Of a stretch of DNA of 64,000 nucleotides, positions 1-12,168 are shown piece after piece (the stretch's first letter is position 1; the number at the start of each line of letters is the position of its first letter). Below the pieces are notes generated by a model. That model was not told the origin of the DNA, did not search any database, and saw only the letters and a program-made list of their open reading frames with translations. Both the position numbers and the translations under genes were made by a program. Source of the DNA: Ceratodon purpureus. Lineage: Eukaryota; Streptophyta; Bryopsida; Pseudoditrichales; Ditrichaceae. The DNA lies in NCBI GenBank assembly GCA_014871385.1, contig CM026426.1, positions 19,168,270 through 19,232,269 on the forward strand, in the 5' to 3' direction.

Positions 1-400
1 GACTTCCCCATAAAACTCTTCAAACCCCAATTCACAACAAGAGCATGCGGAAACAAACCAAGACACTGAAAACCTAAAACCCAGGCTCACATAATCTCTC
101 AACTACTGAACAAAGCAAATAGTCCAGGGGAAACAATACGAAAGAGAAAAAAACATCAACCCCACTTTGCGGCAAATAGTGGAAAGCAAAAGTTGCAAAA
201 CAACAATGCGCGCCTAAAGAACAAAGCGCGCCACAACACAAACACACACAGACAGAGAGAGAGAGGACCTCCCCTTCCCGGGTCTGTGAGCGAGGACGGG
301 GTCAGGTTCCTCATCCTCTCGGGGGCTGATAACCGCGCTGCCAAAAGCCAAGCTCCATCACCGCGGGATCCGGGGCCCGTCCCTGCGGGCTGATAGTATT
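1..400. other. GC-richer segment without recognisable gene
   Basis: The first 400 bases are clearly richer in G+C than the following 3.7 kb and contain short CA and GA dinucleotide runs around 237-265. Short open frames exist on both strands but have no recognisable motif, intron signal or homology inside the window. I see no rRNA or tRNA signature that I can support. It may be the edge of an element lying outside the window. Confidence 0.4.
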
Positions 401-3400
401 TACTTTTTATTTAAATTCAAGCAATTAAAATTACATGAAGTAATATTCTTTACAGTAGGCAAAATAATCATCTTCCAAAATAACTCCGGGTTATTGTATG
501 CCTCGTATGATTGGCATGAAATTAACTAATTTGTAATCAATTCAATAACGTTCTACCATAACCAATATTTTTTCGAATTTTTCAATTTCTTAAACAGAAC
601 TTGATTTTCTTACTCTTTTATATAATTCCAAAAATATAATCCCCATTTTATGGATTCAAATTAATCCTCTTACATCAATGATCATCATTGTTGTAGTATT
701 AATATATGATATTGTGTAATGGTCTAGACACTTGAGCAAGCCTACAATCTAAGTAGGCAAATTATTAACATTTTTTAGAGAATTGAAATTTTTATATTTA
801 TTCATGAGAAGCAAATATTTTAAATTTAGTACAAATTTATTACTTTCTAATAAGAAGAAAATATACTACTTTTATTAAATATTCATGTGAATCAAATATT
901 TTTGTACAAAAATGCTTCTTATTAGAGAAAATAAATTTGTACAAAATTTTAAATATTCATGAGAAGCAAATATTCGTACAAATTTATCACTTTCTAAAAT
1001 ACATGTTGAATATTTGTTTCATTCATATATTTAAAATTTTTTAATATCAATTGAATATGAGACGTCTACAAATTTGATTAACATAATAATCCTTTCAGAT
1101 ATATGAAGTTAATATTTGTTCAAAGACGAATTTAATTTGAATACACAAGATTAGAGTTTAAATAATAATTTGTAATTATATGACGAAAGCATCAAATATG
1201 AATACACTATTAGCAATGAAAATTAATTTTCTATACTCTAATTGGAAACATATTTACGTAAATGTTATCATCATATTCTTAAAATACATGTTAGTATCAT
1301 TGGGGTATAATAATATATTATGGTGTACTAAGTTACTAATATATTCATTTACAATTTTATATTCAATTAATAATAGTACGAGAATAATAAACTATATTCA
1401 AGTATATACAAATTTTAAAATGATATACAAGTATATTCAAGTATATATATGAAGTACATTGTCAAAAATAATAGTATTAAATTAAAGAATTCAATTCATT
1501 TATTATGGAAAATTATTAACATTTTTTAGAGGATTAAAATTTTTATATTTATTCATGAGAAGCAAATATTTAAAACATTGTATGCCTTGTATGATTGGCA
1601 TGTAAATTAAATAAATTGTAATCAATTCATTAACGATCTACCTTGACCATTATCCGTACAAATTTATTACATTCTAATAAGAAAGTAGAATATTTGGTGA
1701 CTTCATATAATTTTAAAAAACAAAACACATAATTCATGGATTCAAAGAAATCGTCTTAAATCAGTGATCATAATGATTGTAGTATTAATATATGATATCG
1801 AGTAAGGCTCTAGATGCTTGTGCAAGCATACAATCTCATTAATCAATTTTAAAATCCAATCACATTATTTTACCCTAATAAATAACAATTAGTTCAACTG
1901 GAATGTGAAATATCTTAAACTTAAACAAATCAATCAATGTTGTACCCCAACTAATATTCATGTATTACTGAAATGCTTAAGAAAATTAATGAAATTGAGG
2001 TTTGGTTAATTTATATATGTTAAATATTTACTCTTAATTGAATATGGAACCTCGACGTATTTGATAGACATAATATTCCGAAAAAGATATATGAAGTTAA
2101 TATAGCACCAAATATGATTACACTATTAGCAATAAAATTATTGCATCAAATATGAATATACTATTAGCAATGACATTGAATTTACTATGCTCTAGTATGG
2201 AATCATATTTAAGCAAACTTTATCGTTATGTTCTTAAAGTTCAAATTAGTATTATGATTTTTCTATAATATAAATTATACTATAGTAAACTACGTTACTA
2301 ATATAATTTATTTATAATTATATATTCTAATAATAATCCTACGATAACAACAAAGTACATTAAACTATATACAAATTTTATAAGAATATTCAAGTATATT
2401 CATGTACATGTACGAAGTAGATGATTAGAAATAGTAGTATTAAATTAAAGAATTCTTTCATTTGATGCTTTCATATTTGTGTATTTAGTATTCTAATATT
2501 TTCATGGTTAACTATAAACTGAGTAATGGAGAGGCTAAAAATTAATAAAAACATTAAAAACATATTTCTCTTTCTTTGATACATAGAAGTTCAAAAGTCA
2601 AAAACTAATGTAGATTCATAAATTTATATGAATCCAAATATCTACACATATGCTAACTACCACGAACATTTCAATATTTTAAATATCAAAAACAAAAATA
2701 AAACTACACCATTCGAGATTAATTAATACAAAGTCTTGAAAACAATACAATTATTTGATAACGTACATCCGGAACTAAGATTCGTATTAGTTTAGAGGTC
2801 TTAAAATAATGAAAATTCAAGAATTTATATCATTCCAATTTTCTTCTCATTTTTAAAAAACACATACATAATGCAGACCAAAGTATCACAGACACAATGC
2901 AGACCAAAACAAATACAATCAAAATGCAATACCAACTTCACATAATGCAAGCATGATTTGAAGCATGGTAATTTTTTTTTTTACTTTTCATCAAAATAAT
3001 TAAAAAAAAAAAAGTTCCCTATCCTATTTAGTTTTCATTGGAACTCACATTGGGTTGGCAACCATGCATTTCATTCACACTACACATTGAGGGACATGGT
3101 TCTCCAATCCCATGTAGTTATTGGAGCCATCATAATGAATTCTACTTTAGGTAAGAAAGAGCAAGTTTACCAAACCATATGGGGTTAACAATATGGAGAC
3201 TGGACCGCACTATCTATCTTTAAAGTAACTTCCTAAGAAGAGTTATTTTCACTTTCTCACTATCCGAATCAGGTTCATACAAATAAAAAATTTAAAAAAG
3301 TGACAGTAATATTTAACTCGCAATTCCTACAAATATTAATATTGCAATTCAGTGATTCTGATATAACTAAACTAAACTATTCCATAATGAAAATTAAAAT

Positions 3401-4110
3401 TTTAAATTTCAGTATCTATGTACATGCTTGTACATGACAATTTTCCTTATTTTCATAATTATTTTTTTGGCTCGAAATCATTTTTCCGCATGTTCTACCT
3501 AGTCCACTCCAAAAAGGATGTCAAACACCTAGAATAAAATAACAGAATGAAAAACAAGTGCCCAAAAAATGTAAACAACGTATATAAAAAACCGATTCAT
3601 AATAGATATTACTAATCGTAGCAATACTTCACCGATTTCAAAATTTCAATGGATATTTCTCTTCGTATCTAATCTGAATCAAATTTAGATTAGATATGTG
3701 TATATAAACATATTAATATTCTAAAAAGCAAAAAAATAAATAAACTTACACCATTCATGGCAAACCAAATACACTTTGAAATACATAAAGAACTAAATAA
3801 ACATATGTCATGAATATAGATACATAATTATTATATCCAACTAAATTTTTACATAAAGATTTATTTGTAGATTTAAAAATATATATCTACCTAGGTATCT
3901 CAAGAATTATTCATTGTCTCACATGTAATGATTTGAATTTCCACATTATATTAAATACTAAATTTATTAAAAAATGCATCCACTAGTACATCGAGTTATG
4001 TACCTCTTTAACAATGTACATCTCTATATAAACCTTACTCTCAAAATTCAAATAGGTTCAAACAATTTTCGAATTAATTTTATTCCCTGTACGATAAATT
4101 TAATGTTCCT
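401..4110. repeat. AT-rich block with diverged internal repeats
   Basis: About 3.7 kb of very AT-rich DNA with no credible gene. Segments recur in diverged form. 497-560 resembles 1578-1655, 640-755 resembles 1720-1835, 771-822 resembles 1521-1572, and about 1180-1250 resembles 2100-2205. The spacing is near 1.08 kb for the first two pairs and about 0.75-0.95 kb for the others, so this looks like a decayed tandem or nested repeat. Short ORFs such as 1180-1452 are low-complexity products of the base composition. Confidence 0.6.
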
Positions 4111-4112
4111 AT

Positions 4113-4190
4113 AAAACCCTAAACCCTATACCCTAAACCCTAAATCGTGGACCTCAGACCCTAAACCCTTAAATGAACCCTGAACCCTAC
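4113..4190. repeat. Interstitial telomere-like CCCTAAA cluster
   Basis: Several CCCTAAA/CCCTATA heptamers in direct succession, followed by looser copies ending near 4190. This is the plant-type telomere repeat in C-strand orientation. It lies at the boundary between the AT-rich block and element A. Similar clusters occur near 29,994 and 30,397, at the presumed edge of element B. Confidence 0.7.
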
Positions 4191-4416
4191 TCCCTGGTAG
4201 AAGAGGATAAGTTCGGGGTTCAAAGTCAACTTTCTCACTGGCGCTATGACGTATCCAACCCTTCCCACTTGATACAAATAATGCACCAAATATTTTGCAC
4301 CAAATAAAGGGCCCAGGAATAGGGAAAGTTATATTTCCCGCGCTTGCTCGCACCACCAAATGTGGAGGGACGAATGGCCCGGCATTAATCCCGCCTATAT
4401 TCAAAAGTAAAGCGGC

Positions 4417-5000
4417 ATGAAAAACGGTCACACGTTAGAGAATGACCTCTGGAATCGTCCCCGCTCGAAGTCTTTTCTCTACTCACTTGCTTCTCTCGCA
4501 TGTAGGAGCTCTCGGCGCTCTCTTGGAAGTCGTTGTTTTCTGGGCGGAAGCTATATTGCGCCGTTTCTCTTGTACGACTTCTCTTCAGTTTTCTTTGTTC
4601 ATCAACACGTATCATTGATTTTTGGTTGTTCTATGCTTGCCATTGTTGCAATTCTCGGTGTATTAGCAGTGTCCTTCTTTACTACTTGGAAACATTTGAG
4701 AGCGGAAACCGTCAGCATACTCTGAGTCTGCAACTCTGAATTCCGATGATGTGTGCACCTATTAACGCGCCACTTTATGCGGAGTGCAATCTAGCTCGAC
4801 TCAAGCTAAACTGCGCGGCCCTGTGGATGCCACGGAGTTTAGCTCGACTCGAGCCAAACTGCGTTCCCTGTGGATCCAGCACAGTTTAGCTCGAGTTGAG
4901 CTAAATTGCGTCTGGACTATGGTCTCTGACTAGCAGATGAATTCTCATCAAGGAGTATAGTGTGTTCTCATATGATTGGATCTGTTGCATTATAGGTACA
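4417..5000 (+). promoter_or_regulatory. Leader region of element A
   Basis: GC-balanced stretch between the AT-rich block and the first ATG (5001) of the element A gene. It has no convincing coding content. An AG at about 4994-4995 just before the ATG could be a splice acceptor. Three palindromic A-family motifs lie here (separate entry). The position mirrors the palindrome-rich leaders in front of the element B and C genes, so I read it as the 5' regulatory region of element A. This is inference from position only. Confidence 0.35.
4791..4906. repeat. A-family palindromes, upstream cluster (3 copies)
   Basis: Three imperfect palindromes at 4791-4812, 4837-4860 and 4884-4906. The core is GTTTAGCTCGA joined to a variant of its reverse complement (for example GTTTAGCTC, five bases, GAGCTAAAT). 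They sit in tandem units of about 46 bp that also share the string CTGTGGAT. Related copies follow the gene at 7996-8018, 8152-8174 and 8306-8328. I find none of this family outside about 4.8-8.8 kb. Confidence 0.75.
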
Positions 5001-7864
5001 ATGGATTACTCCTCAGATGACGAGGGACCGGTTGAAGTGCCCTTAAACCCAGACCTTCCAAACTTTGTGGTTGTCCCCTCAAGATTGTGGCAAAACAAGA
5101 CTGTTACAATTTACAGTGACGACAATATCCCATTAGCAGACGGTTTGATCCGGAACCCACAGTCCAGCTTGGTATCTAACTCGGTTGGCCCCCTTGGTGC
5201 TTATTTGTCGTCGTCCAGGTATCACGTTCGTTAGTCGAAGAAGAGTCAGAGGATGATTGGAGGTACTCCTTCAAAACGTGGCCTATCAGCCACGTCTATC
5301 TGGATGGAGTTAGTCTGCACCACCATAGTCAACGTGATGTTTATAACCGTTGGGTTGCGGAGCGTAATCGATCCCTGAGTGATCGTACACGATCGTATGA
5401 TAACTCCTCTAGGAATACCCCCCCCCCCCCCCCCCCACCTATATCACGTCACGCTGAGTTTCTGATGACCCAGACATTGATTAACTCTGTAGCGGCAAAT
5501 ACGTGCTGCGCTCAAATGTGCGTAAACACTATTCCAGAGATAAAATCTCTACTCTACAGTCACGTATGTACGACAAGACCACAGTGCAGTTGCGAAACTA
5601 CATAAAACTCGACGTGCATAGACACACTCACAAGAACTCAGTGGGGTGGAGTGTGGTGACTCTGGAGGGCATAGATGTTTGCCCCTTCGCGTGGATGAAG
5701 ATTATGGGAGTGAGCTCCAGTACATTTTATAGAAATGCCAAGTATGCTGCTGCTGGTTTCGAAGCTCAATTTCACCTTAATACTGGTTTACGTAAACCTA
5801 GAAATCACACAGTGGTAGCAAGTGCCGTCCTAGGGGCCATCCTTGACAGGCATGCCGACCACATGCCCCACAAGAGTCGTGTTCTGCCTTCAGGGGAGAG
5901 AGTTGTAGCTAAAGTTCTGCCTTCCAGTTTCAAATGGAAGGAACAAATTCCGATCCTCGATGAACATCTAGCGGACTGTGGATTGCCTCCGATGTCCGCT
6001 TCTAACTTGAGCAAGATCAGGAGGCTTAGCTATCCAGAATATTACGCCAAACGGGCAGGAGACAACTTCGCTCGTTGCTCAAAATGTGATGAGTTCAAGT
6101 CCCAGAAGAAGTTGACGTTAACAGGATCTCAGGCGTCCCTGTTATGGTCTAGGAAAATGAGGCTGCACAATAACTTTGCAATGGCGTATAGGGACTTGTA
6201 CTACCTAAATCCATTCAGGTCGAAGGCTACTCCTCATGAAGTTCTTATAATTATTCATGACAAGATGGACCACTCCAAGACAGCGTCGCCGGCCTTATCC
6301 CACAAGGTCAAACACTTAGACGGTCTCATGAAGCTTCCTCTTGCTGTCACGGGAATGCTTGCTCATGGGCATGTGGACCAACGTTACGCCCATTATGGCC
6401 TTGACATTTATTCACACGACGCTAATTACACGGTTGGATCGTTTGCGAAGCTCCTTCGGGATCTTGAGTCACCTCCAATATCCACCTCCAGGGAACTCTT
6501 TCAAGAAAATCCGTCTCACCCATTGTATGCCGCGCTTTTGCATGATTCAGAGATGTGTTTGGATCCTCTTGGCCCTCCTCCCTAGGTTCCTGTTGCTGCT
6601 AAACCCTTGCCTCCCATTCTTAACGTCCAAATGGATAATGCTGTCAGCAATAACAAGAATAGATTTGTATTTTCATTCTGGTCCCTATTAGTCGCAAAGC
6701 GGGTGTTTCGCGAAGCGGGTGTTTCACGAAGTGTACGTGAACTTCATGCTGGTCGGCCATACTCATGACGATATTGATGCCCTTTTCGGACGATGGAGCA
6801 TGGCTTTGCAGAGGGAGGACTTCCCCATAGTACCTCTCCTCATGAAGTCCTTCATGAAAAATGAAGCTGTACCAACAATTCCCCATCTCATTCAGGAGGT
6901 CTCAGATTTCAAGAAATTCATCGCGGAGTGGATGCTTGATGGCGACGATACGTTAATGGGTCACACTAAAGCTCATCAGTTCAAATTCTATGTAGATTCT
7001 TCAGGATGCCCAGTCATGAAGTATAAAATCTTCTGTCACGACGACGACTGGTTGCCAAAAGGAGATGGTTGTGGCATCAAGTTGTGGAAGGAGGATTCTG
7101 AAGGTCAATCTTTATGGCCCCGTGGTGTTCCTGGTGGCGTGGCGCCTCGCGAGATGCGGCACCTGCCTGATGTGATTAACGGCTTGTCGGATTTTGTAGA
7201 TCATTGGGAGAGGCTATCTTCGGATTCAGTCGAGTCCAGAAGAATCTATGAGCCACTCTCATACTATTGGAACGATGTTAAAGAGGCTCTTTCCATCCCC
7301 TTTGATGCAGTCCCCACCGTAGAGCATGGTTTCTGGCCATCCACTCGGCTCGCTCATTCCGTCAAAGACGAGTTTCAGGAAGATGGAACTTTGCGCGAGG
7401 AGTTCGCAGAGGATGATCACTTTGTTGGTCACAAACGAGATCGCCCAGGACCATCATTCCGTGTTGCGCGAGACCTTTTTGCAGGGTACTTCTTAGCATT
7501 ACGACCCTGCGATGAAGACGATCGTCTTTTCTGGCTTGCGAGGGCCTTGACTGACCCTAATTCGAACCCTGACCTCCCGAAGACGATCCAAGTAGAGTTC
7601 TACCGTCCAATTTCCCGAGATGAAAATGTTTTGAAATTCTATACTGGCTGGGATGTGGATGGGAGACTTCGTTGGACAATAGAGAAGGATGTACCTGAGT
7701 CTTGGCAGAGTACTGATGCAGTCTTAACAGCTTGGAAATCAAAAGTTAAGATAAATGTGAACGAGCGGGGGCGTGGCAAGGATCCAACGCTAAAGATTCC
7801 ACTCAAACAACTGGACATTATAAAGGCCTCCTTGGAGAGATTTGTTTCTCTGGATTCCGAATAA
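5001..7864 (+). pseudogene. Transposase-like DUF7869-family gene, element A (broken)
   Basis: Homologous over most of its length to the minus-strand gene at 32,080-36,173, so the family assignment rests on two copies in this window. The order of recognisable parts is an acidic N-terminus (5001-5234), a Cys-rich CCxxxC segment near 5495, a central region (5503-6585), and a C-terminal core with IIHDKMDHSKTA (about 6250), QMDNAVSNNKNRF (about 6630) and VGHTHDDIDALF (about 6750). The conserved Asp/Glu positions suggest an RNase H-like DDE transposase; that is inference. The reading frame is broken near 5230, around 5420-5500 (a 17-18-base C run), by a TAG at 6583-6585 and by a tandemly doubled 16-mer near 6685-6720. 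The frame then stays open to a TAA at 7862-7864. Mobility is unlikely unless helped by another copy. Confidence 0.7.
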
Positions 7865-7995
7865 ACATATAGCTTTCAAGTTGGTAGTCTTGAAGTTCTA
7901 AATTGAGGCAGATCACTTATATTTGTTTGGAGACAACTAAACTGAATTTTGTTCATCCATTCATCCAACATTATGTTTTCTAGTCAAAGGTAGAT

Positions 7996-8800
7996 GTTTA
8001 GCTCGAGTCGACCTGAATGAGATATAGCGTATTAGTTGATAGTGTTTATGTTTTGAATACTAGCAAATTACATATATTTTGTTGGAGGGAACACTACTTA
8101 AGTGTTTAAGTCCATTCCTTATTTATCATTTGTATCACATTATAGGCAGCAGTTTAGGTTGAGGCGACCTAAACTACATTTGGCGTTGAAGTTCGTACTT
8201 TACGAGTGCAGAATACCAACATGTCACTTATAGTTCTTCTTCTAGATTTTTACTTAGTACCCTAAACCGTTGATTCTATATCATATGTACTGGCACATAG
8301 CAGCCGTTTAGGTTGAGGCGACCTAAACGACATCTAGCGTTGAAGTTCCTAGTTTGGATTTCTGAAAGTAGAGCCGTTAACATACATTTGTTGGCATGGG
8401 ACTATACTAAAGTCCGTATGTTCTTTGATTGCATATCATACAGTGGAAACTGTAGGCAGCTATGTTGGTCGAACAACTTGATTGTTTGTACAGGTCTGAA
8501 AGGGCCCGTCATGGATTCAACATTTAAAGAGTGTCGACCTAAATTGTATTTCCACACATATATATAATATAAGTTTGCCCAAGTTATCCGTTGCGTTCAT
8601 TTTCTGTTATTTGCATGATGTTCATTTAGGGTGGTTCGACCTACCTTGTATTTTTTCATATATTTCTAGTAAACTATCTGTTTCTTTCATTTCCTATTAC
8701 TAGTGTGTGATCATCTCCCAATTTAATGGAAATTGCTTATTAGCTTTTCCTGGCCAAGTATGAGACCATTGTGCCCATTTTAGCTCAACCTGACCTAATG
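7996..8800. repeat. A-family palindromes, downstream cluster
   Basis: Palindromes at 7996-8018, 8152-8174 and 8306-8328, with decayed half copies near 8535, 8627 and 8778-8799. The best two read GTTTAGGT, seven bases (TGAGGCG), ACCTAAAC. They are embedded in longer near-repeats that share GGCAGC upstream and GGCGTTGAAGTTC-like sequence downstream. No gene is supported between 7865 and 8900; the open frame at 8313-8567 is composed of this repeat. Confidence 0.7.
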
Positions 8801-8934
8801 CATTATTTTGGGAGACGATAAATCTCTTAAAATAACAAATATGGTGTTCCAACAGTCTTTTCAGACCAAGCGTTTGGTCTGGCTACGACAAGGCCTAGAA
8901 AGACATATGTCAAGCCGAGAATAATAATAGTTGT

Positions 8935-9620
8935 GGTGGTGCAGATCGTAGGGAGAGGACTGCTATGTGGCAAGCCTTTGAAGAGGTTCTACCATACTTC
9001 AGCCGTTTGGTGTTGACAGCATAACAATGACTCGAGTTCAAAGGGAAGATAGAAACGTGGGGAAGAACATTTTTGGAGGCCTTTGGAGAGAGGCATGTTT
9101 TCCATTACATGGTGAGTTCTATTCAAGATGTTTGAGATTATTTAAGGATTGATGACTGAGCTTACTTTCTTCAATTTGCCAATGACTTTTAGCATTGTTC
9201 AGCCTGTTGACAGAATGTACTTGTGAGGCACGCCAATTGGTTTGTGGAGGAATATGGTAGCCTGTCCGTCTCGAGTTGCCAGGGTTTGGAGAAATCTCAT
9301 CATCAAGCAAAGGCAGCAAATCAGGCGCATACAGCTCATGGTGGTGGCAAAGAGCGCATCAGTGTTATTTTGCAACAATTCAAGCATTAGTACTCAAATA
9401 TACAACATCGGTATAACAAGAAACTAGAGTGGACCTGAGTTTTTAGTACTCCGATTGATGAAGCAAGGTTGGCAACTACGTGTAGAAGGCGCGAGCAATG
9501 GCATCAATCAAATGCTGCTAGGGCGTTTATGGACCGACGGTTTAGACGACGACGTGCTGGCAACGCTTGGGTTGTGTGATGACTCCGTTGGAGGTGGTGG
9601 GCGCAACAATGTCCATGAAT
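8935..9620 (+). pseudogene. Fragment of a transposon-derived protein
   Basis: Pieces of coding-like sequence lie in one orientation. A frame from about 8957 reads AMWQAFEEVLPYFSRLV and then, after a stop, FLEAFGERHVFHYM, ending at a good donor (ATG|GTGAGT, near 9112). A second frame around 9270-9400 reads CQGLEKSHHQAKAANQAH followed by HGGGK. The combination of a closing HY motif and a QGLEK...HGGG motif resembles uncharacterised transposon proteins I have seen from several eukaryotes, but I cannot name the family. Several stops interrupt it, so it is a remnant. It could belong to element A or to the block containing copy E. Confidence 0.35.
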
Positions 9621-9754
9621 CAGATTCTGACAACAAAGTGGACCCCGAGGAGGCTGGCAACAATGTGGATCCTAAGGAAGGTAGCAACTCCACTGACGGT
9701 GAGGACGCTGGCAACAACGTGGACAGTGATGATGTTGCCAACATCCGTGTGTGA
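9455..9754 (+). CDS. Short acidic low-complexity ORF
   Basis: Open frame of 99 codons rich in Asp, Asn, Ser and Glu, with a repeated NNVD-(S/P)(D/K)-type motif (NNVHESD, NNVDPKE, NNVDSDD). No known domain. The 3' half is part of a diverged tandem duplication (9661-9970 versus 9973-10,250). It could be a real acidic protein tail or a chance frame in a repeat. I have no intron or homology support. Confidence 0.25.
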   Translation: MMKQGWQLRVEGASNGINQMLLGRLWTDGLDDDVLATLGLCDDSVGGGGRNNVHESDSDNKVDPEEAGNNVDPKEGSNSTDGEDAGNNVDSDDVANIRV

Positions 9755-10250
9755 ATTGAGTGCATTGCGTCCTAAACTCACTATATGGACATATAGAATG
9801 TTGCTGCCACCAATGTTTGTATTTAGATAGGTTAGACCACAGTTATTCCGTAAACATGTTTTTTGGGTTTATTCTTCAATAGTCATCCACGGATAGATAT
9901 GTCAAATTTTTCGGATGTTTTTAGTAAGTCACTAAAGTGGCTAATCTAAGCAAATATTAATCTCTATAATGAGGGATCCTGGGGAAGGTAGCAACTCCAC
10001 AGACGGTGAGGACGATAGCAACAGTGTGGATAGTGACAAAGCTCCCAAAATTTGTCTGTGAATTGAGTGAAATGTGTTTTAGTAATTATGTTGTGGCCAT
10101 GTAGAATGTGGCTGCCAACAATGTTTTCATTTTGATAGGTTATACCATGGTTCTCCCCTAAACATTTTCCTTGGGTAATTCACTACAATGGCCAATCCAA
10201 GCAATTATTACTCTATATAATGAGGAATTCAATGAATGTGTCTTAGTAAT
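9661..10250. repeat. Diverged tandem duplication, unit about 310 bp
   Basis: 9664-9960 and 9973-10,250 align over most of their length. They share AAGGTAGCAACTCCAC, the TGTGTGAATTGAGTG region, TAGAATGT..GCTGCCA and ..GGTTA(G/T)ACCA. The second copy has lost the open frame of the first. No gene is supported from 10,250 to 10,440. Confidence 0.6.
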
Positions 10251-10439
10251 CATATATACTAGTCACTCTAAAATTTTAATTTTAAACTGTGAGGCGATTT
10301 TCCTTGAATCCACATCAAATGGAGAAGTTAGGTGTAAGGCCGTGGCAATGATTGGCAATTAAGGTCAATGTCAGGTTCCCACCAACTCCTTCAGATCCCC
10401 TTAATAAACGTCGTTTAAGAGTCTCAACCCCCCCTTAAA

Positions 10440-11165
10440 GCACGTTATCCATTGCAAGTACGCTCCGCCTTGTTCTCAAACGGAAGCAGGCGGTTGACTC
10501 CAGCAAGATTGTCCGGAACTCTCTTCTTTGGCCTTGTTCCCCTACAGCATAGGTGGTTGACTCCAACACTATTCTCCGCCTCTCTCTTCTTTGGCTGCCC
10601 TCTTGCTTCCAGCAAGCGCCCTCGCAATTGCATTGGCAAGGCAGTCCTGTGGCGCCGTGGAGATGGCATGTGCTTAAGAAGTCGTCACGATCAAATACCC
10701 CCTTCATGTCATTGAGGACCACGGCAGGTGCAGAAGAGGAGCGCCATCATTGACTTAGGAGGAGGGGGCTGTGGAGAGTTTTTGGTCAGAGTAGCTGCAA
10801 CGTGAGGAGCGGACCGTGGAGGAGGGAGCCGTGGTGATTTTGGAGCCGGTGGAGCTACAACGTGAGGAACGGGTCAAAAGGTGCGGCGAGAGGAGCATGG
10901 AGGAGTTGCAGCGGAAAGAGCGGGGTGGAGCTGTAGTGTGAGGAGCTAGTCAAGAGTTGAAGCGTGAGAAGCGGGGTGGAGTTGTAGCATGAGGAGCGGG
11001 GTGGAGCAGCAGCATCGGCAGCAAGGGGGGAGCTACGGAGCAAGGAGCGGGGTGGAGCTGCAGCGGAAGTAGCGCGGTAGAGCTGCAAGCTCCGGGGCGT
11101 GTTGAACTGTAGCATGAGGAGCGAGCGCATTGTCACGCGCAGCATGAGGGGCAGCAAGCTGCACG
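10440..11165. repeat. GC-rich degenerate minisatellite
   Basis: About 700 bp with many irregular copies of a unit built on GTGGAGCTGCAACGTGAGGAG and GCGGGGTGGAG, clearest from 10,790 to 11,110. Open frames on both strands through this stretch (for example 10,435-10,722 and 10,855-11,172 minus) are translations of the repeat. No independent support for a gene. From 11,165 to 11,659 I see only broken coding-like fragments that lead into the tandem array. Confidence 0.55.
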
Positions 11166-11659
11166 CCTTCACGCATTGTTAGTGAAGCGATGCGAGGTAA
11201 GTTGTTACACATTACTTCATTTTCTTCTAAGCTCCTTTTTTTTGTTGTGTTGGAGTGTATCGGCCATGGAAAAGACGACAGAGTCATTCAGCCATGGCCA
11301 CAAAGGTCCTCAGTTCTGTAGTTTTGCTGTTGCATAGCTTAAACATCTAATCCGCAATATAAACCCCCCGTTGTTTTCCTCCTTTCAATTGCCATGCGCG
11401 ATCCCAAAATAAATTTGTTTGTTTTTGGAATACCAACGCCAAGGATGTCGAGCCGTAGCAAGGGGAAGGTAGGTGCTTCTTTGGTTGAGGATGACATCTA
11501 CCAAGGGTGAAAAGAGACAACCTAGAGGTTGGTGACAGCAAGGATGACGCCGCGGTGGAGAATTGTGGAATGAGCCGTTCGACGTCCAGGCCTTACTGTC
11601 TGCACTCATAGGTCAGCTCCATCACCTCGCCCCATTTCTAGTGGGGTAGGCTCATAGGT

Positions 11660-12005
11660 GACTACAACAAAGACTTCTTCCATTGCATCTTGGGGCTCTC
11701 CAATAGTGGCTACAAGTTCTCGGACCTCAATAGTGACAAGCATTGCAAGAAGTCGGCGTTCTTGGAGAAATTGCCAAAGCGGTCGTCTGGGCGACACTAT
11801 GTCGCCAACTGTAAGGATGGGAAAGCGGTGAGGACCTACTTGCAGACCCACGGGAAGGTTTATGGAGGTGACCTTGACAACTGCTCATTCCGGACTTCCT
11901 TCCTTTGAGCGTGCCACTTGTTCTTTGAGGAGGGCAAGAACGTCAACTTTACCCTGAAGGCAGAAGTCCTACGGAAGGCGCGTAAGAAGCAGGGTGGAGG
12001 AATCC
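11660..12005 (+). pseudogene. Cys/His-containing ORF fragment, unit copy 1
   Basis: A reading frame runs from the unit start (DYNKDFFHCILG...) to a TGA at 11,906-11,908, and continues after it with ACHLFFEEGKNVNFTLKAEV to a TAA near 12,007. The duplication breakpoint cuts into this frame, because upstream sequence in the same frame (...WGRLIG) is coding-like in copy 1 only. No family recognised. Positive and aromatic residues are common. The same segment recurs at 16,629 and 21,599. Confidence 0.35.
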
Positions 12006-12168
12006 AATAAAGCTTTCACTACCAACCTTGAGGGAGCAGATCAAAGCCATTATTGACTTCCTTGCTAGCCACATCCCCAGCGGTGGTGGCAGGAAGGGCA
12101 AAGGCGCAGTTGATGATGAACCGCTCAGTTGCTAGACAGTTGGAGCCACCACCAAGGCAGTCAAGACC

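Noticed and set aside
1..400. Edge of an rRNA gene
   Set aside because: The GC-rich sequence has no rRNA core motif that I recognise.
4126..4739. ORFs around 4.1-4.7 kb on both strands
   Set aside because: Overlapping frames without motif or homology in the leader of element A; the plus frame 4417-4725 has a hydrophobic stretch but no other support.
10435..11290. Ala/Ser/Leu-rich ORFs on the minus strand
   Set aside because: They translate the degenerate GC-rich minisatellite and shift frame from unit to unit.
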